Shown piece by piece: positions 28,845 to 36,573 of a stretch of 64,000 nt of DNA; the stretch's first letter is position 1; each line of letters starts with the position of its first letter. Below the pieces are notes generated by a model. That model saw nothing but the letters and a program-made list of their open reading frames with translations, did not search any database and was not told the origin of the DNA. Made by a program: the position numbers and the translations under genes. The DNA lies in contig NZ_JACHDO010000001.1 of NCBI RefSeq assembly GCF_014201115.1, forward strand, positions 558,001-622,000, in the 5' to 3' direction. Source of the stretch: Nocardiopsis metallicus. Its GTDB lineage: Bacteria > Actinomycetota > Actinomycetes > Streptosporangiales > Streptosporangiaceae.

Positions 28845-29804
28845 GTGAACTGGTCGGAGAACGACGAGGCGGCGAACACCGCACCCGTTGGCGAGGGGGA
28901 CCTCGCCGATCCGGTGAACAACCCGTGGGGGACGACACGTAACACGGGGGCGGATCTGCACACCAAGAGACCCGTGCGTACATATCCGGAGCCGACGCCG
29001 CTCGACGAACACGGTCCGGCACGGATTGTAGCACTCTGTAACCAGAAGGGTGGGGTCGGTAAGACCACCACCACCATCAACCTCGGCGCCGCCATCGCCG
29101 AGTACGGCAGACGGGTGCTGCTGGTCGACTTCGACCCGCAGGGCGCGCTGTCCGTGGGACTGGGCCGCCTGGACCCGCGCGAGCTGGACCTGACCGTCTA
29201 CAACCTGCTCATGCAGCGGGACGTGACGGTGGAGGACGTCCTGCTCAAGACGGACATCGAGGGTCTGGACCTGATCCCGAGCAACATCGACCTGTCAGCC
29301 GCCGAGGTGCAGCTGGTCGGCGAGGTGGCCCGTGAGCAGATGCTCGGACGCGCGCTGCGCCCGGTCATCAACGACTACGACGTCATCCTCATCGACTGCC
29401 AGCCCTCGCTCGGTCTGCTGACCGTCAACGCGCTGACCGCCGCGGACGGGGTCATCGTGCCGCTGGAGTGCGAGTTCTTCGCGCTGCGCGGTGTGGCGCT
29501 GCTGATGGACACCATCCAGAAGGTGCAGGAGCGCCTCAACGAGGACCTGGTCATCGACGGGTTCCTCGGCACGATGTACGACCCGCGCACCCTGCACGCC
29601 CGCGAGGTGCTGTCCACGATCGTGGACGGGTTCGGCGACAAGGTGTACGGCACGGTCATCAACCGCACCGTGCGCTTTCCGGACGCCACTGTGGCGGGTG
29701 AGCCGATCACCAGGTTCGACTCGTCCTCGGCCGGGGCCAACGCCTACCGGTCCCTGGCCAAGGAGGTGCTGGCGAGGTGGCCTCTCAGCGGTCACGACGA
29801 GTGA
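28845..29804 (+). CDS. ParA-family ATPase (Soj-like)
   Basis: Deviant Walker-type ATPase probably involved in chromosome or cargo positioning, 319 residues. GTG start with GGGGAGG upstream. A disordered 55-residue N-terminus precedes the ATPase core: CNQKGGVGKTTTTINLG (deviant Walker A), LLVDFDPQGALSVGLG, LIDCQPSLGLLTVNAL. It is the xerD-linked paralogue, not the oriC parA, because no parB follows; instead a small RHH-like gene overlaps its end. The normal next genes, scpA and scpB, are displaced by a 2.4-kb patch. Confidence 0.93.
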   Translation: MNWSENDEAANTAPVGEGDLADPVNNPWGTTRNTGADLHTKRPVRTYPEPTPLDEHGPARIVALCNQKGGVGKTTTTINLGAAIAEYGRRVLLVDFDPQGALSVGLGRLDPRELDLTVYNLLMQRDVTVEDVLLKTDIEGLDLIPSNIDLSAAEVQLVGEVAREQMLGRALRPVINDYDVILIDCQPSLGLLTVNALTAADGVIVPLECEFFALRGVALLMDTIQKVQERLNEDLVIDGFLGTMYDPRTLHAREVLSTIVDGFGDKVYGTVINRTVRFPDATVAGEPITRFDSSSAGANAYRSLAKEVLARWPLSGHDE

Positions 29805-30202
29805 CGCTACCCGGGGCGGACGAGCTGTTCTTCCGCCCTTCCGGCTCCGAGGAGGAGCCGGTCGAGACCGAGCGCCAGTACCAGGTACCGGAACAGGACC
29901 GAAAGAGCACGGCCGAGACCTCGTCGGAACGGCCCGCGCGCAAGTCGAACGGCCGCTCCAGGGCCAAGGTGCGCCGCGCGCCCAAGCCGAGCGGGCGTCA
30001 GCGCCACGACGAGAAGATCACCGTCTACGTCTCCGGGCCCGAGCTGCTGGCCCTGGAACAGACCCGGCTCTCGCTGCGAGCGGAGCACGGGCTCTCGGCC
30101 GACCGCGGCCGCCTCGTTCGGGAGGCCGTCGCTGTACTCCTTGCCGACTTCGAGGAGCACGGCGAGAGCAGCATGCTGGTGCGCCGGTTGAGCGAGGACT
30201 GA
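29777..30202 (+). CDS. Small basic protein overlapping parA, possible ribbon-helix-helix
   Basis: 141 residues, not recognised with certainty. The GTG start lies 28 bases inside the end of parA, so translation is coupled. The first 75 residues are charged and disordered; residues 78-141 (KITVYVSGPELLALEQ, then a helix and LVREAVAVLLADFEEHG) have the strand-helix-helix look of CopG-type DNA-binding proteins. Genes of this kind commonly follow this parA in actinobacteria and may act as its partner. A terminator hairpin follows at 30258. Confidence 0.7.
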   Translation: MASQRSRRVTLPGADELFFRPSGSEEEPVETERQYQVPEQDRKSTAETSSERPARKSNGRSRAKVRRAPKPSGRQRHDEKITVYVSGPELLALEQTRLSLRAEHGLSADRGRLVREAVAVLLADFEEHGESSMLVRRLSED

Positions 30203-30512
30203 AAGCCCCGGACCCGACCGCTGGGGGAGCGGACGGAACACGGGGAAGAAGGATTGGGGGTGTCACCGGCTGATCCGGGCCGGTGACACCCTTCTGTCCT
30301 GTGTCTGCCCCGAGCTTGCCGAGTATGTCGTAGACATCCCCGGCGTTGAGGAACCGCCACCCGTTGTGGTTCTTCAGGGAGGGGAGCCGCCCGGTGCTCT
30401 CCAACCGCTTGACGGTGCTGGTGCTGAGTTCGAGGACCCTGGCGGCCTCTCCGGTGCTGAAGTACATCTCCCGGTGGGTCTGCATGAGGACCTCGCGGCT
30501 GTCGATGACCAT
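30018..30512 (-). CDS. MerR/excisionase-like helix-turn-helix protein with read-through tail
   Basis: DNA-binding protein. The real domain is the first 65-70 residues: YFSTGEAARVLELSTSTVKRLESTGRLPSLKN, then GWRFLNAGDVYDILGK, a winged HTH of the BldC/excisionase family, which are normally 65-100 residues long. The frame then runs through the parA-unit terminator and antisense across the end of the preceding plus-strand gene to a stop at 30018 (164 residues), so the C-terminal 90 residues are probably not native. Its ATG shares one base with the stop of the interrupted upstream gene (TGATG coupling). Confidence 0.6.
   Translation of the reverse strand: MVIDSREVLMQTHREMYFSTGEAARVLELSTSTVKRLESTGRLPSLKNHNGWRFLNAGDVYDILGKLGADTGQKGVTGPDQPVTPPILLPRVPSAPPAVGSGAFSPRSTGAPACCSRRAPRSRQGVQRRPPERGGRGRPRARAPLAARAGSVPGPAARARRRRR
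30258..30291 (+). terminator. Terminator of the parA transcription unit
   Basis: Perfect 12-bp stem GGGTGTCACCGG / CCGGTGACACCC with a 10-base loop, then CTTCTGT. It lies 56 bases after the overlapping small gene. Confidence 0.8.
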
Positions 30513-30808
30513 CAGCGGTCCTCCAGGTAGATCCCCGCGTACTGACGGATGATCCGGTGCACGACGTCCGCCACGTGCCCCGGGTCCCCGGAACAGAGGT
30601 CGCCGCCGGGAGAGGTCCACCGGTAGCCCCGCCCGCTCCAGGAGATTTCCACCTTCTGCCGGAGGTAGGGGTCGTTGACGATCAGGTTGTGGCCTTCGGG
30701 GTAGCGGAGGATGCGCCGCTACCCGAAAGCGTCGGAGAGGAGTTGCATGGGGTTGATTTGTCGGGTGATTGCGGGTCCACTGGCGTTCATTACCGTTCGA
30801 TCGCTCAT
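30512..30808 (-). pseudogene. Small hypothetical gene interrupted by an in-frame amber codon
   Basis: Reading from ATG 30808 gives 29 residues ending ...LLSDAFG, then TAG at 30719-30721, then the same frame continues for 69 codons (RILRYPEGHNLIV..., KVEISWSGRGYRW..., RIIRQYAGIYLEDR) to a TGA that is coupled to the HTH gene. The downstream part has normal codon bias and protein-like composition, so the TAG probably replaced a sense codon, for example TGG. Function unknown; it is paired with the HTH gene and faces the XRE/DUF397 pair. Confidence 0.6.
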
Positions 30809-30865
30809 GTGACCAGGTTCGGTACTACCCAGCCTCAAGGGAATTATCAATGAACTATCCGACGC

Positions 30866-30895
30866 GATACTGTCCGGGGCTCTGAGTTCAGTATC
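30866..30895. promoter_or_regulatory. Inverted repeat in the divergent XRE/HTH control region
   Basis: GATACTG at 30866-30872 and CAGTATC at 30889-30895, 13 bases before the XRE start, in AT-richer DNA. Candidate autoregulatory operator of the XRE protein or of the divergent unit. Confidence 0.45.
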
Positions 30896-30907
30896 ATGCT
30901 TTGATTT

Positions 30908-31666
30908 ATGACTGAACTCCCCTCAGAGTTGAAGCGACTCCGAAGCCTCTCTGGTAAGACCCAGCAGGAGGTCGCGTCTCCGTTGGGTTTTGGCAAGTCG
31001 TCCGTGGCGAACTGGGAAGCGGGTCGGACAACTCCGACGCTCGACACAATTCGGGAACTCGACAATCTATACGACGCTCGGGGCTCCCTCGTGACATTGT
31101 GGATAGATTACACGTCAGCGAACGGTCTTCCTGCATGGCTCCGATCTGACAGTGAACTTCTCAAGCGCGCCGTGTCGGTAGAGATCGTCACCCCGGTATT
31201 GGTGCCGGGGATCCTGCAATGCGAGTCGTATGCTCGATTCGCTATCGCCGAAGGCCGACCTAATGATCCGCTGAACATCATTGATGATCTCGTGAGGGTG
31301 CGGTTGTCGCTGCTTCGGGATGCGTTGAGGGTGTCGGCGATCTTCCCGGAATCAGCCTTAGCCTGCGCCCCCGATTCGGTGCGTGCTGATCAAGCAGGGC
31401 ACCTGCTGAAGTTGTCGCAGGAAGGACGTGCGCGGGTCCATTTGGTTCCCGGAGTGCTGGTCGGGGTGACATCTCCGTTTCAGGTGTACCGCCTGCGTGA
31501 CGAGAAGGAAGTCGCGACCAGCGATCACGTGCGCGGTACCGTGGTTTTCAGTGAACCCTCTGACCTGACGCGGTTCCGCGACCTTGCTCGCGCGGCTCGG
31601 GGGTACGCGCGTCCGCTGAGCGAGTCCCTCCGTGTCTTGAAGGAAGCTGCTGAAGATGCTTGGTGA
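30908..31666 (+). CDS. XRE regulator with DUF5753 (Scr1/WhiJ-like antitoxin-type)
   Basis: 252 residues. N-terminal Cro/CI-type HTH (LKRLRSLSGKTQQEVASPLGFGKSSVANWEAGRT, residues 8-42) and the DUF5753 ligand-like domain from about residue 85 (VEIVTPVLVPGILQCESYAR, LVPGVLVGVTSPFQVYRL). These regulators are paired in actinomycetes with a small DUF397 protein, and that partner indeed overlaps its last 11 bases. Codon use and GC content are clearly lower than in the neighbouring chromosome genes, suggesting transfer. The related WhiJ/BldB systems influence development. Confidence 0.88.
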   Translation: MTELPSELKRLRSLSGKTQQEVASPLGFGKSSVANWEAGRTTPTLDTIRELDNLYDARGSLVTLWIDYTSANGLPAWLRSDSELLKRAVSVEIVTPVLVPGILQCESYARFAIAEGRPNDPLNIIDDLVRVRLSLLRDALRVSAIFPESALACAPDSVRADQAGHLLKLSQEGRARVHLVPGVLVGVTSPFQVYRLRDEKEVATSDHVRGTVVFSEPSDLTRFRDLARAARGYARPLSESLRVLKEAAEDAW

Positions 31667-31826
31667 AGCTTGGAAGAAGTCCCCCTACTCGATCAACGGC
31701 GGTGAGTGTGTCGAAGCGAGGCTGACAACCAGCGGTGCGGACGTCCGAGACACCCAAAACCGGGACACGGCGACGCTGTCGTTTCCCGCTGGCGATTGGC
31801 GCGCCCTTCTCCACGCGGAGCGCTGA
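31656..31826 (+). CDS. DUF397 small protein (BldB/Scr1 toxin-like partner)
   Basis: 56 residues, overlapping the XRE gene by 11 bases. It starts LGEAWKKSPYSINGGECVEA, continues with RDTQNRDT and ends SFPAGDWRALLHAER: exactly the DUF397 pattern (W-KS-S-N-G-CVE, VRDS, F....W..F). It should act with the upstream DUF5753 regulator. Only one DUF397 copy follows here. Confidence 0.88.
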   Translation: MLGEAWKKSPYSINGGECVEARLTTSGADVRDTQNRDTATLSFPAGDWRALLHAER

Positions 31827-32608
31827 GACTCGACACGTGAGGTCCCCGACGCGGACCAGATGCTGCTGGCGAATCCGGGTGGGGGTCCGGGGGCTTGGAG
31901 TGGGTGAAGGTGTCCGAAACCCGGGCTGACGCGTGTCCGTTGCTTCCGTAACCGTCAGATCCTCGGTGATCTTGCTACCAGGAGCAAGTTCGGCGCCGAT
32001 TTCGCCTCTGGTAGCAAGATCACGCTGAAAGGAGGGGCCGAAACCCGGCCGGGGTGGCGCTTCGATCGGTCTGTCCACCGGGCCGGGTGGGGGTGCTCGC
32101 CAGTCCGGGGGAGCGGTGTCTTCGCTGTCGCTGTCGTTGTTCGTCGGGGCGTGTGACCGGCCGCGACACGCAGCCCGATCCGCGCGGGGCTGGGGAGACT
32201 GCCGCCTTCGCTGCCGCTTTTCCGTCGCCCGCCTTGACCGGCCGCGACACCTCCAGGCGTTGGGCTCCGGGGTGTGGAGGGCTCCGGCCGGAGGCCGCGC
32301 AGTTGGCCGTTGCTGTTGCCGTTGCCGTTGGGCCCCTTTGGTGCCCGTCTGCCGCCCCGACCACTTCTCCCCCGTTTCCCGGTAGCCGCCCACTGCCGTC
32401 GTAGCGAAGCGGGTCAAGGTGGAGCGCCCTCCGGGCGAAGCCCTCGACGCGACTGCCTTGAGGCGCGCAGCGGAGACGGCCACCATCGAGCGGCGGGGAA
32501 CGGGGCCCCAGCCCGGCCTCCACCTGGATTCGCCAGCAGTATCCGGACCACGTCGGGGCCTCATGTCGTGATTACCCATCGGGGTCATCAAGCTGGGAAG
32601 CTGGGTGG
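31827..32608. other. Long intergenic region before scpA, repeats but no gene
   Basis: About 780 bases. It holds the palindromic repeat copy (31967-32022), a 16-base direct repeat TGACCGGCCGCGACAC (32154-32169 and 32235-32250) and a GTTGCC-type simple run near 32300-32330. Open frames in it are Arg/Pro-rich and without ribosome sites; it may be decayed sequence at the edge of the inserted XRE patch. Confidence 0.5.
31967..32022. repeat. Palindromic intergenic repeat, full copy 2
   Basis: 56 bp. Perfect 15-bp arms TGATCTTGCTACCAG and CTGGTAGCAAGATCA around a 26-base core containing GGAGCAAGTTCGGCG. It shares both arms and most of the core with 18069-18121, and half of it with 16744-16774. Confidence 0.82.
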
Positions 32609-33463
32609 ATGAGTGCCGAGTCCTCCGAGGAAGCCACCTCCACCAGCGAAGACGTTGGTTTCCAGGTACACCTGGACAACTTCGAGGGGCCCTTCGACCT
32701 ACTCCTCGGGCTGATCTCCAAGCACAAGCTGGACATCACCGAGGTATCGCTGTCGAAGGTCACCGACGAGTTCATCGCGCACATCCGCACGTTCGGCGAC
32801 GACTGGGACCTGGACCAGGCCAGTAACTTCCTGCTGGTCGCGGCAACCCTCCTCGACCTCAAGGCCGCCCGGCTCCTCCCGCGCGGCGACGTCGAGGACG
32901 AGGCCGACCTCGCCCTGCTCGAAGCCCGCGACCTGCTGTTCGCCCGGCTACTCCAGTACCGGGCCTACAAGGAGGTCGCCTCGTTCATGCGCGAACGGCT
33001 GGCCGCCCAGGGGCGCCGGTACGCGCGAGCCGTCCCCCTGGAAGAACAGTTCGCGGGGATGCGCCCGGACGTGTTCTTCAAGCTCGGCCCGCAGGAGTTC
33101 GCCGCCCTGGCCGGGATGGTGTTCACCCCCAAGGAACCGCCGAGCGTCTCGGTCACCCACATCCACCTCACCAAGACGTCGGTGAAGGAACAAGGTGAGC
33201 TGATGGCTGCCGAACTACGTGAGGCGGGACAGCTGACGTTCGCGCAGCTGACGGTCGAGTGCACCGGTACCTTCGAGGTCGTCGCCCGGTTCCTCGCCCT
33301 GCTGGAGCTGTACCGCGCCTCGAACGTCGGCTTCGACCAGCCCGAACCGCTGGGCGAACTCACCGTCACCTGGACCGGCGGCGACGCGGACGTCGAGCTG
33401 GAGTCCGAATACGACGAAGAGGCGGGACCCGCCGCCGAGAGCACCACGGGGGAACAGTCATGA
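32609..33463 (+). CDS. scpA: Segregation and condensation protein A
   Basis: Kleisin of the SMC-ScpAB condensin, 284 residues. The N-terminal SMC-head contact FQVHLDNFEGPFDLLLGLISKHKLDI is followed by VSLSKVTDEFI and ASNFLLVAATLLDLKAARLLP, and the C-terminal winged-helix segment (FLALLELYRASNVGFDQ) is intact. ATG overlaps nothing upstream. The stop overlaps scpB by four bases (ATGA). It bridges the SMC heads and binds the ScpB dimer on the nucleoid. Confidence 0.95.
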   Translation: MSAESSEEATSTSEDVGFQVHLDNFEGPFDLLLGLISKHKLDITEVSLSKVTDEFIAHIRTFGDDWDLDQASNFLLVAATLLDLKAARLLPRGDVEDEADLALLEARDLLFARLLQYRAYKEVASFMRERLAAQGRRYARAVPLEEQFAGMRPDVFFKLGPQEFAALAGMVFTPKEPPSVSVTHIHLTKTSVKEQGELMAAELREAGQLTFAQLTVECTGTFEVVARFLALLELYRASNVGFDQPEPLGELTVTWTGGDADVELESEYDEEAGPAAESTTGEQS

Positions 33464-34050
33464 CCGCAGAGCACACCGCCGGTGTGGGTGATGTCTCCGC
33501 GCCGCCCACCCTGCGCCGCGATCTGGAAGCAGTGCTGATGGTGGTGGACCAGCCGGTCTCCGAGTACGACCTGGCCCGTGCCATGGACGTCCCGCTGGAC
33601 CTGGTCACCCGCACCCTGGAGGAGCTCTCCCGGGAATACACCGAACAGGGCCGTGGTTTCGACCTACGTGCGGTAGCCGACGGGTGGCGTGTGTACACGC
33701 GGCCCGAGTGCGCCGACATCGTCGAGCACTTCCTCAAGGAAGGGCAGGAAGTGCGGCTCACCCAGGCCGCACTGGAGACGATGGCCGTCGTCGCCTACCG
33801 CCAGCCGGTCTCACGTGGCAGGGTCTCCGCAGTACGCGGGGTCAACTGCGACGGGGTTATGCGTACCCTCGTACTGAGGGGCCTGATCGAAGAGGCCGGA
33901 CACGATCCCGAGTCCGGTGCGCTGCTGTATCGGACCACTTCCTATTTCCTGGAACGGCTGGGCCTGCGAGGCCTGGACGAACTGCCTGATCTGGCGCCGT
34001 TCCTCCCCGACGACATCGAAGGTCTTGACGACACCGGTGAGCACACCTAA
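33460..34050 (+). CDS. scpB: Segregation and condensation protein B
   Basis: 196 residues, two winged-helix domains: LRRDLEAVLMVVDQPVSEYDLA near residue 18 and LTQAALETMAVVAYRQPVSRGRVSAVRGVN near residue 100, the latter being the most conserved ScpB block. Homodimer that binds ScpA. Starts in a 4-nt overlap with scpA; its last 14 bases overlap the rluB-type gene start, forming a three-gene coupled unit. Confidence 0.94.
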   Translation: MTAEHTAGVGDVSAPPTLRRDLEAVLMVVDQPVSEYDLARAMDVPLDLVTRTLEELSREYTEQGRGFDLRAVADGWRVYTRPECADIVEHFLKEGQEVRLTQAALETMAVVAYRQPVSRGRVSAVRGVNCDGVMRTLVLRGLIEEAGHDPESGALLYRTTSYFLERLGLRGLDELPDLAPFLPDDIEGLDDTGEHT

Positions 34051-35944
34051 TAACGAACGTTCCCGTGGTGCACGGGACGACGCACCGCGCGGTGAGCGCG
34101 GCGACTACGACAACCGCGGCGGCCGAGGCCCCCGCGACGACCGAAACCGGGACGACCGCCGTGGTGGCGGACGCTATGACCGGGACGAGCGCCCCCGACG
34201 CGATGACCGCGGTCGCGACGACCGTGGCCGTGGCGGCTACCAGAGCCGGGACGACAACCGAGGCCGTGGTGGTTACCAGGGCCGCGATGACAGGCGTGAC
34301 GACAAGCGCGGTGGCGGCTACCAGAGCCGTGACGACCGTGGCCGTGGTGGTTACCAGGGTCGTGATGACCGTGGTGGCCGTTCGTTCGAGCGTCGTGATG
34401 ACCGTGACCGTCGTCCGCAGGGCCGTGATGACAGCCGTGGTGGTCGTTTCGACCGCGATGACCGTCCGCGCCGTGACGACCGTGGCCGCGGTGGTTACCA
34501 GGGCCGTGATGACAGCCGTGGTGGTCGTTTCGACCGTGACGACCGTCCGCGCCGTGACGACCGTGGCCGCGGTGGCTATCAGGGCCGCGACGACCGTGGT
34601 GGCCGCTCCTTCGAGCGCCGTGACGACAACCGCGGCGGCTACCGTGGTGACCGCGACCGTCGCGACGACCGGGGCCGTGGTGGTTACCAGGGCCGTGATG
34701 ACAAGCGCGGTGGTGGTTACCAGGGTCGTGACGACCGTGGTGGCCGTTCCTTCGAGCGTCGTGACGACCGTGACCGTCGTCCGCAGGGCCGTGATGACAG
34801 CCGTGGTGGTCGTTTCGACCGCGATGACCGTCCGCGCCGCGACGACCGCGGCCGTGACGACCGCCCCCGTCGCGACGACCGGCACGGTGGCGACTTCAAG
34901 AACCGTGAGGACCGTCCCCGCCGGGACGCCCAGGGCCGTCGCATGCAGGGCGGCGGCAAGAGCGGTGGCGGCTACCAGCGCCGTGACGACAACCGTGGCG
35001 GACGTCCGCAGAACCGCCACGACCGTCCCCGCCGCGACGAGGGCCGCGACCCCGACCAGCGTCCGATCCGTCGCGACCACGCCCCGGTCCGGGACGTCAA
35101 GAGCGAGAACCAGCTCTCCAAGGCGGCCCGTGAGCGCCTCAACGCACTGCGCGCGGACTACAACCCGCGTGACGAGGACCGGCACGCCGGTGACCCCCGG
35201 GACACCTACACGGACGTGCCGGGAGGCATCCGGCTGCAGAAGGCGCTGGCCGCGGCCGGTGTCGCCAGCCGTCGTGCCAGCGAGGAGATGATCGCGGCCG
35301 GCCGGGTGAGCGTGGACGGCCAGATCGTCCGCCGCTTCGGTGCCCGGGTCGACCCCGAGGCCTCCGAGATCCGCGTGGACGACATGCGCGTGGTCACCGC
35401 CCCGGACAAGCTGTACTTCGCGCTGAACAAGCCGCGCGGCGTGGTCAGCACCATGTGGGACCCGGAGGGCCGCCCGACCCTGGCCGACTACGCCGGTCAG
35501 ACCGCCGAGCGCATCTTCCACGTGGGTCGGCTGGACACCGAGACCGAGGGTCTCATCCTGCTGACCAACGACGGTGACCTCGCCAACCGGCTCACCCACC
35601 CGCGCTACAAGGTCATCAAGACCTACGTCGCGAAGGTGGACGGCCCGGTGCCGCACCGCGTGGTGCGCGAGATCCAGAAGGGCGTCGAACTGGACGACGG
35701 GCCGGTCAAGGTCGACTCCTTCCGCGTGGTGGACAACGACTCCGACCAGGCCATGGTGGAGATCCGTCTGCACGAGGGCCGCAAGCACATCGTGCGTCGG
35801 CTCATGGAGGCGGTGGGCCACCCGGTCGCGGACCTGGCGCGTACCCAGGTCGGTCCGATCGACCTGAACAACCTGCGTCTGGGCACCATGCGGGCGCTCA
35901 GCTCGCGTGAGGTCGGCGAGCTGTACAAGGCCGCGGGCCTCTAA
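34037..35944 (+). CDS. 23S rRNA pseudouridine synthase (RluB/RsuA family) with a long RD/RGG repeat head
   Basis: 635 residues. GTG start inside scpB. Residues 1 to about 385 are almost only Arg, Asp, Gly, Tyr and Ser arranged in repeats (RDDRGRGGYQG, RDDRGGRSFERRDD, SRGGRFDRDDRPRRDD), disordered and probably RNA-binding. From about 395 come an S4 domain (GIRLQKALAAAGVASRR) and the catalytic domain with LNKPRGVVST, GRLDTETEGLILLTND (nucleophile Asp near residue 500), and HEGRKHIVRRLMEAVGHPV. It should make a pseudouridine in the peptidyl-transferase region of 23S rRNA. Most bacterial homologues have little or no N-terminal extension. Confidence 0.92.
   Translation: MSTPNNERSRGARDDAPRGERGDYDNRGGRGPRDDRNRDDRRGGGRYDRDERPRRDDRGRDDRGRGGYQSRDDNRGRGGYQGRDDRRDDKRGGGYQSRDDRGRGGYQGRDDRGGRSFERRDDRDRRPQGRDDSRGGRFDRDDRPRRDDRGRGGYQGRDDSRGGRFDRDDRPRRDDRGRGGYQGRDDRGGRSFERRDDNRGGYRGDRDRRDDRGRGGYQGRDDKRGGGYQGRDDRGGRSFERRDDRDRRPQGRDDSRGGRFDRDDRPRRDDRGRDDRPRRDDRHGGDFKNREDRPRRDAQGRRMQGGGKSGGGYQRRDDNRGGRPQNRHDRPRRDEGRDPDQRPIRRDHAPVRDVKSENQLSKAARERLNALRADYNPRDEDRHAGDPRDTYTDVPGGIRLQKALAAAGVASRRASEEMIAAGRVSVDGQIVRRFGARVDPEASEIRVDDMRVVTAPDKLYFALNKPRGVVSTMWDPEGRPTLADYAGQTAERIFHVGRLDTETEGLILLTNDGDLANRLTHPRYKVIKTYVAKVDGPVPHRVVREIQKGVELDDGPVKVDSFRVVDNDSDQAMVEIRLHEGRKHIVRRLMEAVGHPVADLARTQVGPIDLNNLRLGTMRALSSREVGELYKAAGL
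34110..35050 (+). repeat. Tandem and dispersed repeats within the rluB-type head
   Basis: Short repeats encoding RDDRG, GGYQGRDD and SFERRDD. A larger duplication is visible: about 70 identical bases starting near 34411 recur near 34777, offset about 366 bp (122 codons), which implies recombination between repeats. Length variation between strains is expected. Confidence 0.8.
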
Positions 35945-35967
35945 CCACGGGTTCTGTCGCTACAGTT

Positions 35968-36007
35968 GACGGCGGTCGCACCCCGAACACGGGGAGCGGC
36001 CGCCGTC
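35968..36007 (+). terminator. Terminator after the pseudouridine synthase gene
   Basis: Long hairpin: outer arms GACGGCGGTCGC / GCGGCCGCCGTC (one wobble) and an inner CCCCG/CGGGG stem, then TCTCGTTTCCT. Separates scpA-scpB-rluB from aroH. Confidence 0.75.
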
Positions 36008-36064
36008 TCTCGTTTCCTCTGCGGGGGACGGCCCGGATGACGAGGACTGAAGGCGGGATCGAAC

Positions 36065-36427
36065 GTGGCGGTACGGGCCATCCGCGGTGCGGTGCAGGTC
36101 GACGCGGACGAACGCGAGCAGGTGCTTGAGGCCACGGCCGAGCTGGTGGCCGAGGTGATGCGGCGCAACGGGCTCACCACGGACGACGTGATCAGCGTGG
36201 TGTTCACCGCGACCCCTGACCTGACCAGCGAGTTCCCGGCGCTGGCGGCGCGCAAGGTGGGTTTCGCCGACGTCCCGCTGATGTGCGCGACCGAGATCGC
36301 CGTCCCGCACGCCCTGCCGCGTGTGGTGCGGCTGATGGCGCACGTGGAGACCGAGCGGCCCCGCTCCGAGGTCCAGCACGTCTACCTGCGGGGCGCTCAG
36401 GCGCTGCGCCTGGACATCGCCCAGTAA
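36065..36427 (+). CDS. aroH: Chorismate mutase, AroH type
   Basis: Converts chorismate to prephenate for Phe/Tyr synthesis. 120 residues, the size of the trimeric B. subtilis AroH class. GTG start. Expected active-site residues are visible: Arg7 (AVRAIRGA), the Glu in ATEIAVPHAL, the Arg in PRVVRLM, and Tyr and Arg in VYLRGAQALR. In most actinobacteria tyrA follows closely; here a six-gene operon separates them. A terminator follows the gene. Confidence 0.93.
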   Translation: MAVRAIRGAVQVDADEREQVLEATAELVAEVMRRNGLTTDDVISVVFTATPDLTSEFPALAARKVGFADVPLMCATEIAVPHALPRVVRLMAHVETERPRSEVQHVYLRGAQALRLDIAQ

Positions 36428-36533
36428 TCAGGTCCCTCCGGCAAGAGGAAATACCATCAACGACGTCAGTGCGGACCAGGAGAATTCGGATATCGCCTGG
36501 TCCGCAGTGGTCATCGGATCATCGGATTGAATA

Positions 36534-36573
36534 GACCCCGGGGTGAGTGAACAGGCCCCCGGGGTCTTGTTGT
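36534..36573 (+). terminator. Terminator after aroH
   Basis: 10-bp stem GACCCCGGGG / CCCCGGGGTC (36534-36543, 36557-36566), 13-base loop, then TTGTTGT. It isolates aroH from the following operon, unless it acts as an attenuator for it. Confidence 0.75.

Noticed and set aside
32054..32404. Cys/Arg-rich open frames in the gap before scpA
   Set aside because: Simple-repeat composition, no ribosome site, no resemblance to known proteins.
34110..35050. Possible CRISPR array from regular repeats
   Set aside because: Repeats are coding, in multiples of three, without unique spacers, and lie within one reading frame.
34065..35291. 408-codon Thr/Val/Ala repeat protein and a 654-codon minus-strand frame in the same region
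   Set aside because: Both are other-frame translations of the RD/RGG repeats of the pseudouridine synthase; the frame with the S4 and catalytic domains is the real one.
36450..36534. Possible trp leader peptide before the operon
   Set aside because: Candidate short frames contain only single Trp codons and lack a ribosome site; no alternating hairpins were evident.
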